In this document: in pieces, positions 8,471 through 16,467 of the stretch
Position numbering within the stretch: the first letter of the stretch is position 1
Layout: the number at the start of each line of letters is the position of its first letter
From: JBJXHC01 sp046160825
GTDB lineage: Bacteria; Bacteroidota; Ignavibacteria; UBA10030; UBA6906
DNA: 64,000 nt
Direction: 5' to 3'
NCBI GenBank assembly: GCA_046160825.1
Contig: JBJXHC010000017.1
Coordinates: 1-64,000 of the forward strand
Position numbers and translations under genes: made by a program
The notes under the pieces: model-generated
What the model was told of the DNA's origin: nothing
The model's input: the letters and a program-made list of their open reading frames with translations, nothing else
Databases searched by the model: none

Positions 8471-8860
8471 GTGACGACGTTTGATATCATACTGTCCGGT
8501 TTTGTTCTTCTTGCTGTGGCAATGTATTTCCGGCGAAAGTTGCAGCTTAGGAGTGTAACCACCTATTCACCACGGGAAGTTGCCGAACGGATGAAGCAAT
8601 CCGGTTCACCGGTGTTGCTTGATGTAAGAACAAGTATGAAGCGGGAGCGAAACAGTATCAAAGGCTCGTTGCATATCCCACTCCATGAGTTGGGTAAAAG
8701 CACGAAAGAGTTGGAGAAATACAAGAACAGGGAAATTATCTGCTACTGTCAGTCGGGCAATAGAAGCATTTCGGCAGCCGCCCGGTTGACAAAACTTGGA
8801 TTCACGGCAGCAAGCATGAATGGTGGAATCTCTGAATGGAATTCTTCGGGTCTCAAGTAA
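8471..8860 (+). CDS. membrane-anchored rhodanese domain protein
   Basis: This single-domain sulfurtransferase (129 residues from a GTG at 8471) has an N-terminal membrane helix (about residues 3-19) and then a rhodanese domain. Supporting blocks are VLLDVRT, GSLHIPLHEL and the active-site loop CYCQSGNRS, where the second cysteine is the persulfide-forming residue followed by the six-residue loop. The GTG start lies 5 bp after the FmdB stop. The longer frame runs into the FmdB gene and is not used. It probably handles sulfane sulfur at the membrane together with DUF2892 and thioredoxin. Confidence 0.88.
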   Translation: MTTFDIILSGFVLLAVAMYFRRKLQLRSVTTYSPREVAERMKQSGSPVLLDVRTSMKRERNSIKGSLHIPLHELGKSTKELEKYKNREIICYCQSGNRSISAAARLTKLGFTAASMNGGISEWNSSGLK

Positions 8861-9024
8861 TGACGCTCTGGGCGGGACGAGTATTGCCCGTTGCACTGGG
8901 CGCTGCAGGCGGATTTCTGTATTACCGGTTCGTTGGATGCAAGACCGGAGCGTGTCTCATAACAAGCAACCCCTGGATCAGCACGCTGTACGGAGCCCTG
9001 ATCGGACTCATGATGGTTCGGTGA
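8860..9024 (+). CDS. DUF6132-like small membrane protein, copy 2
   Basis: This 54-residue paralogue of 8026-8220 aligns without gaps through the core: a glycine-rich helix ending in FVGC, then KTGACLITSNPWISTLYGAL. Both cysteines of the GCxxGxC block are kept. The ATG at 8860 overlaps the rhodanese stop by one base; an in-frame ATG at 8836 lies inside the rhodanese. Two copies in one operon, on either side of FmdB and rhodanese, suggest a hetero-oligomer or two related partners. Confidence 0.72.
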   Translation: MTLWAGRVLPVALGAAGGFLYYRFVGCKTGACLITSNPWISTLYGALIGLMMVR

Positions 9025-9050
9025 TAAAGTGTAGAGGGTTGGTGAAAACA

Positions 9051-9434
9051 ATGGAATATGGATTTTCAAAATCGGTCGACATGCCATTCGACGCGGCAGT
9101 TGAAAAGGTAACCACGGAACTTCGGAAGGAAGGCTTCGGAGTGCTGACAACGATAGACTTGGAAGAGACGTTGAAGAAGAAACTCAACGTCGATTTCGGG
9201 AAGTACAAGATTCTCGGGGCATGTAATCCGCCTTTTGCATACCAGGCACTTCAGGCGGATGTGGAGATCGGGTTGTTGTTACCGTGTAACGTGATCGTGT
9301 ATGAGAAGAACGGAAAAAACATCGTTGCGGCTTTCGACCCAATGGTAATGACCCGGGTGACGGAGAACCCGGCATTGGCATTGGTTGCCACAGAAGTGAA
9401 GCAGCGGCTCGAGCGGGTCATCGCAGCCGTCTAG
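9051..9434 (+). CDS. DUF302 domain protein
   Basis: This 127-residue protein covers the whole DUF302 domain. Typical blocks are SVDMPFDAAVEKVTTELRKE, GFGVLTTIDLEETLKKKL, KYKILGACNPPFAYQALQ, GLLLPCNVIVYE, and a tail where FDPMVM is followed by the helix LALVATEVKQRLERVI. The family is widespread in sulfur-oxidising and anaerobic microbes, often beside rhodaneses. The Cys of ILGACNP and of LLPCN are conserved in the family. The biochemical function is not established. The ATG at 9051 begins at the conserved region; a GTG at 9042 is an alternative. Confidence 0.88.
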   Translation: MEYGFSKSVDMPFDAAVEKVTTELRKEGFGVLTTIDLEETLKKKLNVDFGKYKILGACNPPFAYQALQADVEIGLLLPCNVIVYEKNGKNIVAAFDPMVMTRVTENPALALVATEVKQRLERVIAAV

Positions 9435-9472
9435 TATGAAATTTATTCATAACTAACACGCAGAGAGAAAAC

Positions 9473-9844
9473 ATGACTGAGCCTCTGACAAAAGATTTGT
9501 TCCTGAAGAAGGTATTTAACTACGAGACCAACAAAGAATGGAAGTTTGAAGGCGACATCCCCGCCGTTATAGACTTCTGGGCGCCCTGGTGCGGTCCATG
9601 CAGAATGGTCGGTCCTGTCATCGACGAGCTTTCCAAAGAGTCCGCGGGAAAAGTGAACTTCTATAAACTCAACACCGAGGAAGAGCCGGAAGTCGCCGCT
9701 GCATTTGGCATCCGGAGCATTCCAGCAATCCTGTTCGTACCGATGACCGGGCAACCCAAGATGGCGGTCGGTGCGTTGCCGAAAGAAGCGTTGAAGGAGG
9801 CGGTGCAAAAGGAGCTTATGGCTGAGGCAATAGCCAGGCCCTGA
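9473..9844 (+). CDS. trxA: thioredoxin
   Basis: This 123-residue thioredoxin has the canonical active site FWAPWCGPCRM (about 36-46) and the cis-proline loop IRSIPAILF. An N-terminal extension of about 15 residues precedes the fold, and there is no signal peptide, so it is cytoplasmic. It is the last gene of the ten-gene operon and would reduce cysteine persulfides or disulfides made by its neighbours. A GAGAG ribosome site precedes the ATG. It ends 7 bp from the convergent lpxD gene, with no visible terminator between them. Confidence 0.93.
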   Translation: MTEPLTKDLFLKKVFNYETNKEWKFEGDIPAVIDFWAPWCGPCRMVGPVIDELSKESAGKVNFYKLNTEEEPEVAAAFGIRSIPAILFVPMTGQPKMAVGALPKEALKEAVQKELMAEAIARP

Positions 9845-9851
9845 TTAGAGA

Positions 9852-10916
9852 CTACGCCTGAGGCTTAAGTTTCTGGAGTTCTTTTTCCAGTTCCTCGACA
9901 CGTGATTGAAGTGTACGGATGGTATTCATCATGTCCGGAAGGTGTGAGATTGCGCCTTGAATACGAAAGGCCTCACGTTGTGTATGTGCAGGCGATCCAA
10001 AGAACGTCAGTCCCGGCTGGTTGATATTTTGATGGATTCCTGACTGTGCCCCAATCCTGGTTCTTTCAGCAATATCCAGATGGCCTGTGATACCCGCTTG
10101 TCCCCCCAACATTGAGTTCTTGCCGATACGCGTACTGCCCGAAATTCCAGCCTGGGCTGCAATGACGATGTTCTCGCCAAGAACGACATTGTGGGCAACC
10201 TGGATCAGATTGTCCAGTTTTGCACCCTTCTTAATACGTGTTTCGCCGAGCGTGGCGCGGTCGACAGTGGTGTTCGCGCCAATCTCAACGTCGTCTTCAA
10301 TCACCACAATTCCCACCTGCGGAATTTTTTCATACGTTCCGTCAGGCAGTGGTGCAAATCCGAATCCATCGCTGCCTATCACAACACCGGGATGGATAAT
10401 CACCCGTGCTCCAATCTGACACCCTTCGCGAACGGTGACATTGGGATACACGAGCGTCTTCGCACCAACGTGTACCTTTTCACCCAGAACCACATTGTGG
10501 CTGATCATCGCGCCATCGCCAATTTTGCACTTCTCTCCGATCACCACATGCGCGCCAATGCGTACATCTTTGCCAAGTGTTGCTGAGGGTGCGATAATGG
10601 AGGTAGGATGAATACCCCGCGGAAGGTGATCGTCAGGGGGATTGAACTGTACAAGAACTTTCAGGAAGGATGCATACGGGTCGCCAACACGGACAAGGGT
10701 TGGAAGAGGTTTATCGGATTTTGCGGGTTTGAGGTCCCGACCAACTATAACAGCGGAGGCCTGCGTGGTATCAAGGAACCGCGCGTACTTGGGGTTGGCA
10801 ATGAAAGTGATTTCCCCGGCTCGTGCTTCCTCAATTTTTGCCACACGCTGAATCTCAATCGTGTCATCGCCTTCAATGTCGGCGTGCAGCAATGTGGCAA
10901 TTTCACGCAGCTTCAT
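9852..10916 (-). CDS. lpxD: UDP-3-O-acylglucosamine N-acyltransferase
   Basis: LpxD performs the third step of lipid A synthesis. The N-terminal uridine-binding domain (about 1-100) begins MKLREIATLLHADIEGD. It is followed by a long left-handed beta helix of hexapeptide repeats, with the family blocks GSDGFGFAP, VVIEDDVEIGANTTVDRATL and the catalytic histidine in IQVAHNVVLGENIVIAAQ. A C-terminal helix (THTQREAF onward) ends in a short coiled coil. At 354 residues the length is typical. It is transcribed after the two skp genes and bamA. Confidence 0.96.
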   Translation of the reverse strand: MKLREIATLLHADIEGDDTIEIQRVAKIEEARAGEITFIANPKYARFLDTTQASAVIVGRDLKPAKSDKPLPTLVRVGDPYASFLKVLVQFNPPDDHLPRGIHPTSIIAPSATLGKDVRIGAHVVIGEKCKIGDGAMISHNVVLGEKVHVGAKTLVYPNVTVREGCQIGARVIIHPGVVIGSDGFGFAPLPDGTYEKIPQVGIVVIEDDVEIGANTTVDRATLGETRIKKGAKLDNLIQVAHNVVLGENIVIAAQAGISGSTRIGKNSMLGGQAGITGHLDIAERTRIGAQSGIHQNINQPGLTFFGSPAHTQREAFRIQGAISHLPDMMNTIRTLQSRVEELEKELQKLKPQA

Positions 10917-10937
10917 GCAACGCCTGCTGAATGATGA

Positions 10938-11465
10938 TCAACGTCGGAAGGTTTGCATACGTTGCAGAACCTTCGTCGTCAGGTCGTTCTTATCGTTGGC
11001 ATAGAGAAGCAAAATCTCGCCACTCTTGTCAATGATATAATCGTATTCTTCTCCTTTGGCGAGCTCCTCCAATACCTGGAAGAGTTTGTTCTGCACGGGC
11101 TTCATCACTTCGGTCTGCTTCTGGAACAATTCGCCATTCTGGCCGAACTTACGGTTGCGGAATTCGACGATCGCCTGATCAAGATCGCGCAACTGCTTCT
11201 CCTGGTCTGCACGTGCCTGGTCCGTCAGGATCAGCTTCTTCTTTTCGTACTCATCGAATTTTTTCTTCCATTCGTCCTGCATCTTCTGGAGTTCTGCCTC
11301 CCAGCCGGCCACCAACTGGTCGAGCGAACGCTGGGCATCCTGTGCCTCCGGAAGCTGTTGCATGATTGCTTCCGAGTTGATGTGACCGATTTTGTTCTGA
11401 CTCCATGCAGCGGTTGCCAGAACAACCAGTGCCGCTACTATCGCCATGCGCTTCATACTCTTCAT
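10938..11465 (-). CDS. skp: OmpH/Skp family periplasmic chaperone, copy 1
   Basis: This 175-residue protein has a signal peptide (about 1-22, ending AWSQ), the conserved KIGHINSEAIMQQLPEAQDA start of the mature OmpH domain, and a long central coiled coil (about 60-125). Skp-type chaperones form trimers that hold unfolded outer-membrane proteins for the BAM complex. It lies 21 bp before lpxD and 18 bp after its paralogue. Starts at 11465 or 11456 are both possible; the second has better ribosome-site spacing. Confidence 0.9.
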   Translation of the reverse strand: MKSMKRMAIVAALVVLATAAWSQNKIGHINSEAIMQQLPEAQDAQRSLDQLVAGWEAELQKMQDEWKKKFDEYEKKKLILTDQARADQEKQLRDLDQAIVEFRNRKFGQNGELFQKQTEVMKPVQNKLFQVLEELAKGEEYDYIIDKSGEILLLYANDKNDLTTKVLQRMQTFRR

Positions 11466-11483
11466 CTCCCTCGTGTCTGCTGG

Positions 11484-12008
11484 TTATTTGCCGCGTTTGA
11501 GCTTGTCTATTACCTTGAACGTCAGGTCATGCGATGCGTCGCCGTACAGCAGGATGTTCACCTGTTCGGTCTTGTCAAACACGAACGTGTATTTTTCTTC
11601 TTTCGCCACGCGCTCGATACCGGCGATGATCTTGGTTTTCAGCGGCGTGAGAATCTTGTCGGTCTCACGGGCAAGGTCTCCCTCGGTCCCGAGTTTCTCA
11701 GTCCGATATGCGCGGTACTTCTGTTCCATTTCAAGGATTTCATCCTGCGCGGTTTTCTTTGCGGCTTCATTCATCAACGACTCTTTCTTCTTGTAGTCGT
11801 CGATCCTGGCCTGCAAGTCCCGCTCGCGCTTTTCAATTTCATCCTGAATCGGCTTGCTCATCGCGTCGATTTTCTTTTGCGCTTCCTGTGCCTCTGGAAG
11901 CTCCTGGAAAATTTTATTGGAATTGACGAACCCGATCTTCGGTGCCTGGGCGAATGTTGTCGCTGCACAGAGCAGGAGAGTGAAAAAAAGAAGCGATAGT
12001 GTCTTCAC
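11484..12008 (-). CDS. skp: OmpH/Skp family periplasmic chaperone, copy 2
   Basis: This second OmpH-domain protein (174 residues) is paralogous to the next gene. It has a signal peptide (about 1-20, ending TFAQ), the motif KIGFVNSNKIFQELPEAQEA, and a central coiled coil rich in Lys and Glu. The start codon is GTG at 12008, with GAGG about 6 nt upstream. Tandem ompH genes behind bamA are usual in the Bacteroidetes/Chlorobi branch. The protein acts in the periplasm as a chaperone for outer-membrane proteins. Confidence 0.9.
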   Translation of the reverse strand: MKTLSLLFFTLLLCAATTFAQAPKIGFVNSNKIFQELPEAQEAQKKIDAMSKPIQDEIEKRERDLQARIDDYKKKESLMNEAAKKTAQDEILEMEQKYRAYRTEKLGTEGDLARETDKILTPLKTKIIAGIERVAKEEKYTFVFDKTEQVNILLYGDASHDLTFKVIDKLKRGK

Positions 12009-12044
12009 AGTTACCTCAGTTGTTGAATGGACATGACCTATAAG

Positions 12045-14417
12045 TTAGAAACCTCGACCGAATACAAAATGGAACCGCCACCCATCAGCCTGCCCGTCAA
12101 GCGGATCAACGTCATCGAAACCGTAACCGTAGTCGAATCCGATGAGGCCGATGGGATTAATCAGAAGCCGCGCACCGAAACCCGCCGACCGCTTGAGATC
12201 GAAGAAATCCGCACGGGAGAATGATTCATAAATGTTCCCGCCCTCGGCAAATCCGAGGATATAAATCGGTATGGGATTGAGCGCTATGGCAAATCGAAGT
12301 TCCGCTGTCTGCTTTGTCATTGCCGCGCCTCCGACAACCTCGTTGTCAGCGTTGCGCGGGCCAATCGACTGGTCTTCATAACCGCGAAGCGGCGTCGTGG
12401 CAATAAAGCCGAGTCCTGTTCCCCCCATGAAGTAGAGTTCAATCGGAGGGATAATGGTATTGCCGTAGAACCTCGAAAGATACCCGTACTGTGAATTGAG
12501 ATAGAGCGCAATCCGGTTTGTTCCGAAGAGTGGCATGTACCACTCCGACTGGAAATTCCATTTATGGAAGTCGATGTTGCCCGGAAGAACAGGGCCGCCG
12601 GACATTTCGATTGAGAGACTGACATTCGAACCGGAGGCTGGAAAGATCGGGTTGTCTACACTGTTGCGCGTGATGATCTGTGTGAGACTCACCTGACTCG
12701 AACGACCTTCCGCGTAAATTCCACGGCCATCTGTCACGTTGTTGTGTTGTCCGTTCAGGATCCAGTCGCCACGGAAGTAATCATCCGGCCACCTGAACCT
12801 GCGCCCGATACGAATTGAACCGCCCGTCTGCTTCAGATCAAACGTATACGCCTGCCGTGTATCAAAGACACTGACGCCGAGCAACGTCGGTGTACCAAGG
12901 AGCCACGGTTCAGTAAACCCGAGAGTGAACGTCCGGTAGTTCGTGCTTGTGCCGAACTGCCACTCAAAATTCAGAACCTGCCCCTCGCCGCCGGAAAGCG
13001 GATCGGAGATCGAGAAATTATTGATCGTGAAGCCAAGCGCTCCGGTAACGCCGAACGCACCACTGTAGCCGACGGAAGCGTTGATGTTATCGCTCGATTT
13101 TTCTTCAACCTCGTACGTCAGGCCAACCGTCTTGTCATCCACGAGAGCGTAGTCCGGTTTGATCTTCTCCGGATTGAAGTAGTTTAGCACGGAGATCTGG
13201 CGGGCACTTCTCATAATGGCAGCACGACTGAAATAATCTCCGGGGCGCGTGTACAGTTCCCGACGGATCACCTTGTCATGTGTCTTCGTATTCCCCTTGA
13301 TGCTCACGTGCCCAATCTTGAATTGATTCCGCTCATACACCTTGATATCAATATCAACACTGTCCTCCGCGACGCGTGTCTCCTGCGGCTCCAGATTGAA
13401 GGTGAGGTAGCCGTTATCGAGATACAATGAAGCGACGTCGGTCTGATCTTCATTCCCGCGCAGGTTCTGCTCGAACTTCTCCGCATTGTACACTTCTCCG
13501 GGGAACATCACGAGACGCTGGTTCAACACGCTGTCGGGGTAGATGGTATTGCCATCCCACGTGATGTTCCGGATTTTATACTGGGCGCCTTCGTTCACGC
13601 GCATCAGAATGAACATGTCTTCCTTGTTTTCGCTGTACCCCAGCGAATCGGAAACGATCTCCGCATCGCGGTAGCCATTCTTCCGGTAAAAGGCGACGAT
13701 GCGTCTCTTGTCTTCCTCGTACTTTTTGCGGTCGAAGGAGGCGGAAGAGAATATCTTCCACCAGGTCTTCTCCGAGATTTCGTCCATCTCACTTTTCAGA
13801 TCGCCATCGTCGAACGCCATATTCCCTTCGAACATGATCTGGGCTACCTGTACTTCATTTCCTTCGTCAATGTCGATCTTGATGATCGCCCGGTTCTTAT
13901 TTGTGTCAACCGGTTCCGTTCTTACATCGACATCAGCGAGAAGATAACCCTCCTCTTCGTACAGCTTCAGGATGTCCTTCTTGATCCGGATCAGCTCATG
14001 GGGTTTAATTGCCTTCCCCCGGTCGATCGTCACTTTTTTGAGGAGGTCTTCCTCATCAAGCTCGTCGTTCCCGAAGATTTCTGCACGTTCAAACCGCAGG
14101 AGTTCCTTCAAAGTGATGACCAGGAAGATCCCTTCCCCCACTCTTTTGTCCACATCAATCCGGACATCTTCGAAAATGCCGACGGACCAGAGTCGCCGGA
14201 CTGCCTGGCCGATCTGATCACCCGGAAGCACAAACTCATCCCCCACTTTCAAACCACTATTGGCAATCACCGCAACGGGATCTGCAAGGGAATTCCCCTC
14301 CACAGAAATGCCGAGGATCTTGAAGATTTCCTGGGTTTGCGGACTTTGCGCACGGAGATGGGAAAGAGGAAACAGGCTGGCCGTCAACACCAACGCCACC
14401 ACAAAATGCTTCGTCAT
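12045..14417 (-). CDS. bamA: outer membrane protein assembly factor BamA
   Basis: This is the 790-residue core of the BAM machine. It has a signal peptide (about 1-24), five POTRA repeats (about 30-430, with blocks such as GEVYNAEKFEQNLRG and YTRPGDYFSRAAIMRS), and a C-terminal barrel (about 440-790) ending in a Phe (FVFGRGF), as in outer-membrane barrels. MGGTGLGF and LRGYED form the conserved lid-loop region. The ATG at 14417 overlaps the uppS stop (TGATG). Co-transcription with skp and lpxD links barrel assembly to lipid A supply. Confidence 0.95.
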   Translation of the reverse strand: MTKHFVVALVLTASLFPLSHLRAQSPQTQEIFKILGISVEGNSLADPVAVIANSGLKVGDEFVLPGDQIGQAVRRLWSVGIFEDVRIDVDKRVGEGIFLVITLKELLRFERAEIFGNDELDEEDLLKKVTIDRGKAIKPHELIRIKKDILKLYEEEGYLLADVDVRTEPVDTNKNRAIIKIDIDEGNEVQVAQIMFEGNMAFDDGDLKSEMDEISEKTWWKIFSSASFDRKKYEEDKRRIVAFYRKNGYRDAEIVSDSLGYSENKEDMFILMRVNEGAQYKIRNITWDGNTIYPDSVLNQRLVMFPGEVYNAEKFEQNLRGNEDQTDVASLYLDNGYLTFNLEPQETRVAEDSVDIDIKVYERNQFKIGHVSIKGNTKTHDKVIRRELYTRPGDYFSRAAIMRSARQISVLNYFNPEKIKPDYALVDDKTVGLTYEVEEKSSDNINASVGYSGAFGVTGALGFTINNFSISDPLSGGEGQVLNFEWQFGTSTNYRTFTLGFTEPWLLGTPTLLGVSVFDTRQAYTFDLKQTGGSIRIGRRFRWPDDYFRGDWILNGQHNNVTDGRGIYAEGRSSQVSLTQIITRNSVDNPIFPASGSNVSLSIEMSGGPVLPGNIDFHKWNFQSEWYMPLFGTNRIALYLNSQYGYLSRFYGNTIIPPIELYFMGGTGLGFIATTPLRGYEDQSIGPRNADNEVVGGAAMTKQTAELRFAIALNPIPIYILGFAEGGNIYESFSRADFFDLKRSAGFGARLLINPIGLIGFDYGYGFDDVDPLDGQADGWRFHFVFGRGF

Positions 14418-15208
14418 CAAGAACCTGTTACACTCCTGATTAGCTTGTTAAAATAACTTTCGCCGTTCGACGCCTGTAATTGTTCGCTCACCATCCCGAA
14501 CCGCCGCTCGCGTTTTTGATATTCCTGAATTGCATCGTACAGGTTGTTGCGCCTGAACCCGGGCCAGTAGTGCGGACTGACAACGATTTCCGCATAGGCG
14601 AGCTGCCACAAAAGAAAATTGCTGATGCGCATTTCACCACTCGTCCGGATGAGCAAGTCGGGATCCGGAACACCTGCGGTGGAAAGCGCGCCGGAAATAA
14701 GCTCGTCCGTCAGTTGATCCGGTGTAAGATTCCCTTCATGCACCGATGTGGCAATCCTCTTGACTGCTTCCGTGATATCCCATCTCCCGCTGTAACTCAA
14801 AGCGAGTGTCAAGGTGAGACCCGTGTTGCTGCTGGTGCGTTCAATATCATCCAGGAGTTCAAAGTGTACATCGCGCGGCAACCGTTCGATATCACCAATT
14901 GTCTTCAACCGGACGTTGTTACGATGAAGTCGATCTGTCTCGTTTTTCAAGGCCTTTAACAACAGACGCATCAGCAGGGAGACTTCTTCTTGAGGCCTCT
15001 TCCAATTCTCTGTGGACCAGGCATAAAGCGTCAGGTAGTCAATCCCCAATTGCCCGCAGGCCTCTACAATGTCCCGTACAGACTCCACACCCTCGTTGTG
15101 GCCTGCAATCCGCGGTAAACCACGTTGCTTGGCCCATCTTCCGTTCCCATCCATGATAATGGCAACGTGCCGAGGCATCTCGCCTGCGCTCTTAAGCTTC
15201 TCTTGCAC
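14417..15208 (-). CDS. uppS: isoprenyl transferase (undecaprenyl diphosphate synthase)
   Basis: This cis-prenyltransferase makes the undecaprenyl carrier for peptidoglycan and LPS. The catalytic block HVAIIMDGNGRWAKQRG places the key Asp at residue 20. YAWSTENWKRP and the C-terminal LIRTSGEMRISNFLLWQLAY are diagnostic. The open frame extends 66 codons further upstream without homology. The GTG at 15208 gives 263 residues, the family norm, and lies downstream of a good promoter at 15318-15346. It is the first gene of the uppS-bamA-skp-skp-lpxD operon. Confidence 0.93.
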   Translation of the reverse strand: MQEKLKSAGEMPRHVAIIMDGNGRWAKQRGLPRIAGHNEGVESVRDIVEACGQLGIDYLTLYAWSTENWKRPQEEVSLLMRLLLKALKNETDRLHRNNVRLKTIGDIERLPRDVHFELLDDIERTSSNTGLTLTLALSYSGRWDITEAVKRIATSVHEGNLTPDQLTDELISGALSTAGVPDPDLLIRTSGEMRISNFLLWQLAYAEIVVSPHYWPGFRRNNLYDAIQEYQKRERRFGMVSEQLQASNGESYFNKLIRSVTGS

Positions 15209-15317
15209 GATCTTATCTTCCCCCGTGGCGCGTTGAGGACCTGAGGACAAAGGTTGGACTCTCCCGTTGGTACTACCGATGGTGGTAAATCGTTCCAGAA
15301 GCGGAAATTTGTGTGAA

Positions 15318-15346
15318 AATCTAAGTCTATTTTGCAAGAAAGTCAA
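15318..15346 (-). promoter_or_regulatory. sigma70-type promoter of the uppS-bamA operon
   Basis: The minus strand has TTGACT (15341-15346), a 17-nt spacer and TAGATT (15318-15323). Transcription would start near 15311, about 100 nt before the GTG at 15208. This excludes the long N-terminal extension of uppS as a coding region. It is divergent from the ybaB promoter 44 bp away. Confidence 0.6.
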
Positions 15347-15389
15347 GGTAACTCGTGCTCTGACAATGGGAGAGCTTGGAGAGGGCAAA

Positions 15390-15418
15390 TTGACTTTCCC
15401 TGTCAAATGGGATATATT
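15390..15418 (+). promoter_or_regulatory. sigma70-type promoter of ybaB-recR
   Basis: The plus strand has TTGACT (15390-15395), a 17-nt spacer and TATATT (15413-15418). Transcription would begin near 15425. That supports the ATG at 15463, which has an AAAGGA ribosome site, over the ATG at 15430, which would leave only a few leader bases. The -35 half TTGAC is mirrored by GTCAA at 15402-15406, a possible operator. Confidence 0.65.
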
Positions 15419-15462
15419 TCCTCGAACTCATGAGCTTTGCATACCGAATCGAAAGGATCGCG

Positions 15463-15801
15463 ATGAAGGGGCTTCCGAACATGGCGGGGATGATGAAACA
15501 AGTGCAACAGATGCAGGAGAAGATGGCACGGGTTCAGGAAGAACTCGAATCGAAGACCGTTGTGGGTGAAGCAGGCGGCGGCATGGTAAAAGTCACTGCA
15601 AATGGCAGGCAGCAACTGGTCAAAATCCAGATCGATAAAGAAGTCGTAAATCCTGAGGATGTGGAGATGCTGGAGGACCTCGTGGTAGCTGCAAGCAACA
15701 AAGCACTTGAGGATGCCTCCAAAATGGCACAGGAAGAAATGGCAAAAGCCACAAGTGGCATGTTACCCAACATTCCCGGTTTGAATCTTCCGGGATTTTG
15801 A
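15463..15801 (+). CDS. ybaB: YbaB/EbfC family nucleoid-associated protein
   Basis: This 112-residue DNA-binding protein has the family layout. A Met/Gln-rich helix (MAGMMKQVQQMQEKMARVQE) is followed by the beta region GGGMVKVTANGRQQLVKIQI, then a C-terminal helix (MLEDLVVAASNKALEDA) and a Gly/Pro/Leu tail. YbaB dimers bind DNA non-specifically or at short palindromes. The gene directly precedes recR, a pairing conserved across bacteria, with a 46-bp gap. Confidence 0.93.
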   Translation: MKGLPNMAGMMKQVQQMQEKMARVQEELESKTVVGEAGGGMVKVTANGRQQLVKIQIDKEVVNPEDVEMLEDLVVAASNKALEDASKMAQEEMAKATSGMLPNIPGLNLPGF

Positions 15802-15847
15802 ATAACCACAAATGCGCCCAGGCTTGTGTCTCGGTGTTTGGAAATAA

Positions 15848-16444
15848 ATGCTCTACACATCAGAAGCGCTTCAGCAACTCATCGAAGAATTCGCCCATCT
15901 CCCGGGTATCGGCAGGAAAACAGCACAACGGCTCGCGCTATACATCCTCAAACAGCCTCGTGATGAGGTGGTCAAGATGGCGAAGGCGCTTGTCGGTGTA
16001 AAGGATAAGATTCGCTATTGCTCGACGTGCTGGAACATCACCGAAATTGACCCTTGCGCCGTCTGTTCAAGTCCCAAACGGGATCACCACCTTGTGTGCG
16101 TTGTCGAAGAACCGAATGACGTACTGGCCATTGAGAAGACAAACGATTTCCGCGGCCTGTATCATGTACTCGGGGGTTCACTCTCTCCCCTTGATGGAAT
16201 AGGGCCCGAGGAATTGAAAGTGCGCGAGTTGCTCGCCCGGATCAACGGGGAGACCGTGGAAGTTATTCTTGCCATGAACCCCAATGTCGAAGGCGAGGCG
16301 ACAACCATCTACCTGACCCGACTATTGAAGCCACTCGGCGTCAAAGTATCAAGAATTGCCCGCGGGCTGCCCGTGGGATCGGATTTGGAATTCGCCGATG
16401 AGGCGACGTTAAGTCGCGCATTGGAAGGAAGGGTTGTGCTGTAG
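15848..16444 (+). CDS. recR: recombination mediator protein RecR
   Basis: RecR helps RecO load RecA on gapped DNA. The 198-residue protein shows the helix-hairpin-helix LPGIGRKTAQRLA (about 18-30), a four-cysteine zinc finger (Cys58, 61, 70 and 73) and a TOPRIM domain (about 80-175, with VVEEPNDVLAIE and AMNPNVEGEATTIYL). The C-terminal Walker-B-like region contains ARGLPVGSDLEFAD. No strong ribosome site is seen before the ATG. recF and recO are not in the window. Confidence 0.95.
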   Translation: MLYTSEALQQLIEEFAHLPGIGRKTAQRLALYILKQPRDEVVKMAKALVGVKDKIRYCSTCWNITEIDPCAVCSSPKRDHHLVCVVEEPNDVLAIEKTNDFRGLYHVLGGSLSPLDGIGPEELKVRELLARINGETVEVILAMNPNVEGEATTIYLTRLLKPLGVKVSRIARGLPVGSDLEFADEATLSRALEGRVVL

Positions 16445-16467
16445 ATTCTTGTCGGAGGATTGGAGTT

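Noticed and set aside
10953..11999. 348-codon open frame on the plus strand
   Set aside because: It is antisense to two skp/ompH genes and its Leu/Phe-rich translation mirrors their Lys/Glu coiled coils. No ribosome site or family match.
15209..15406. 66-residue N-terminal extension of uppS
   Set aside because: It lies across a good promoter (15318-15346), and the enzyme family starts close to the GTG at 15208.
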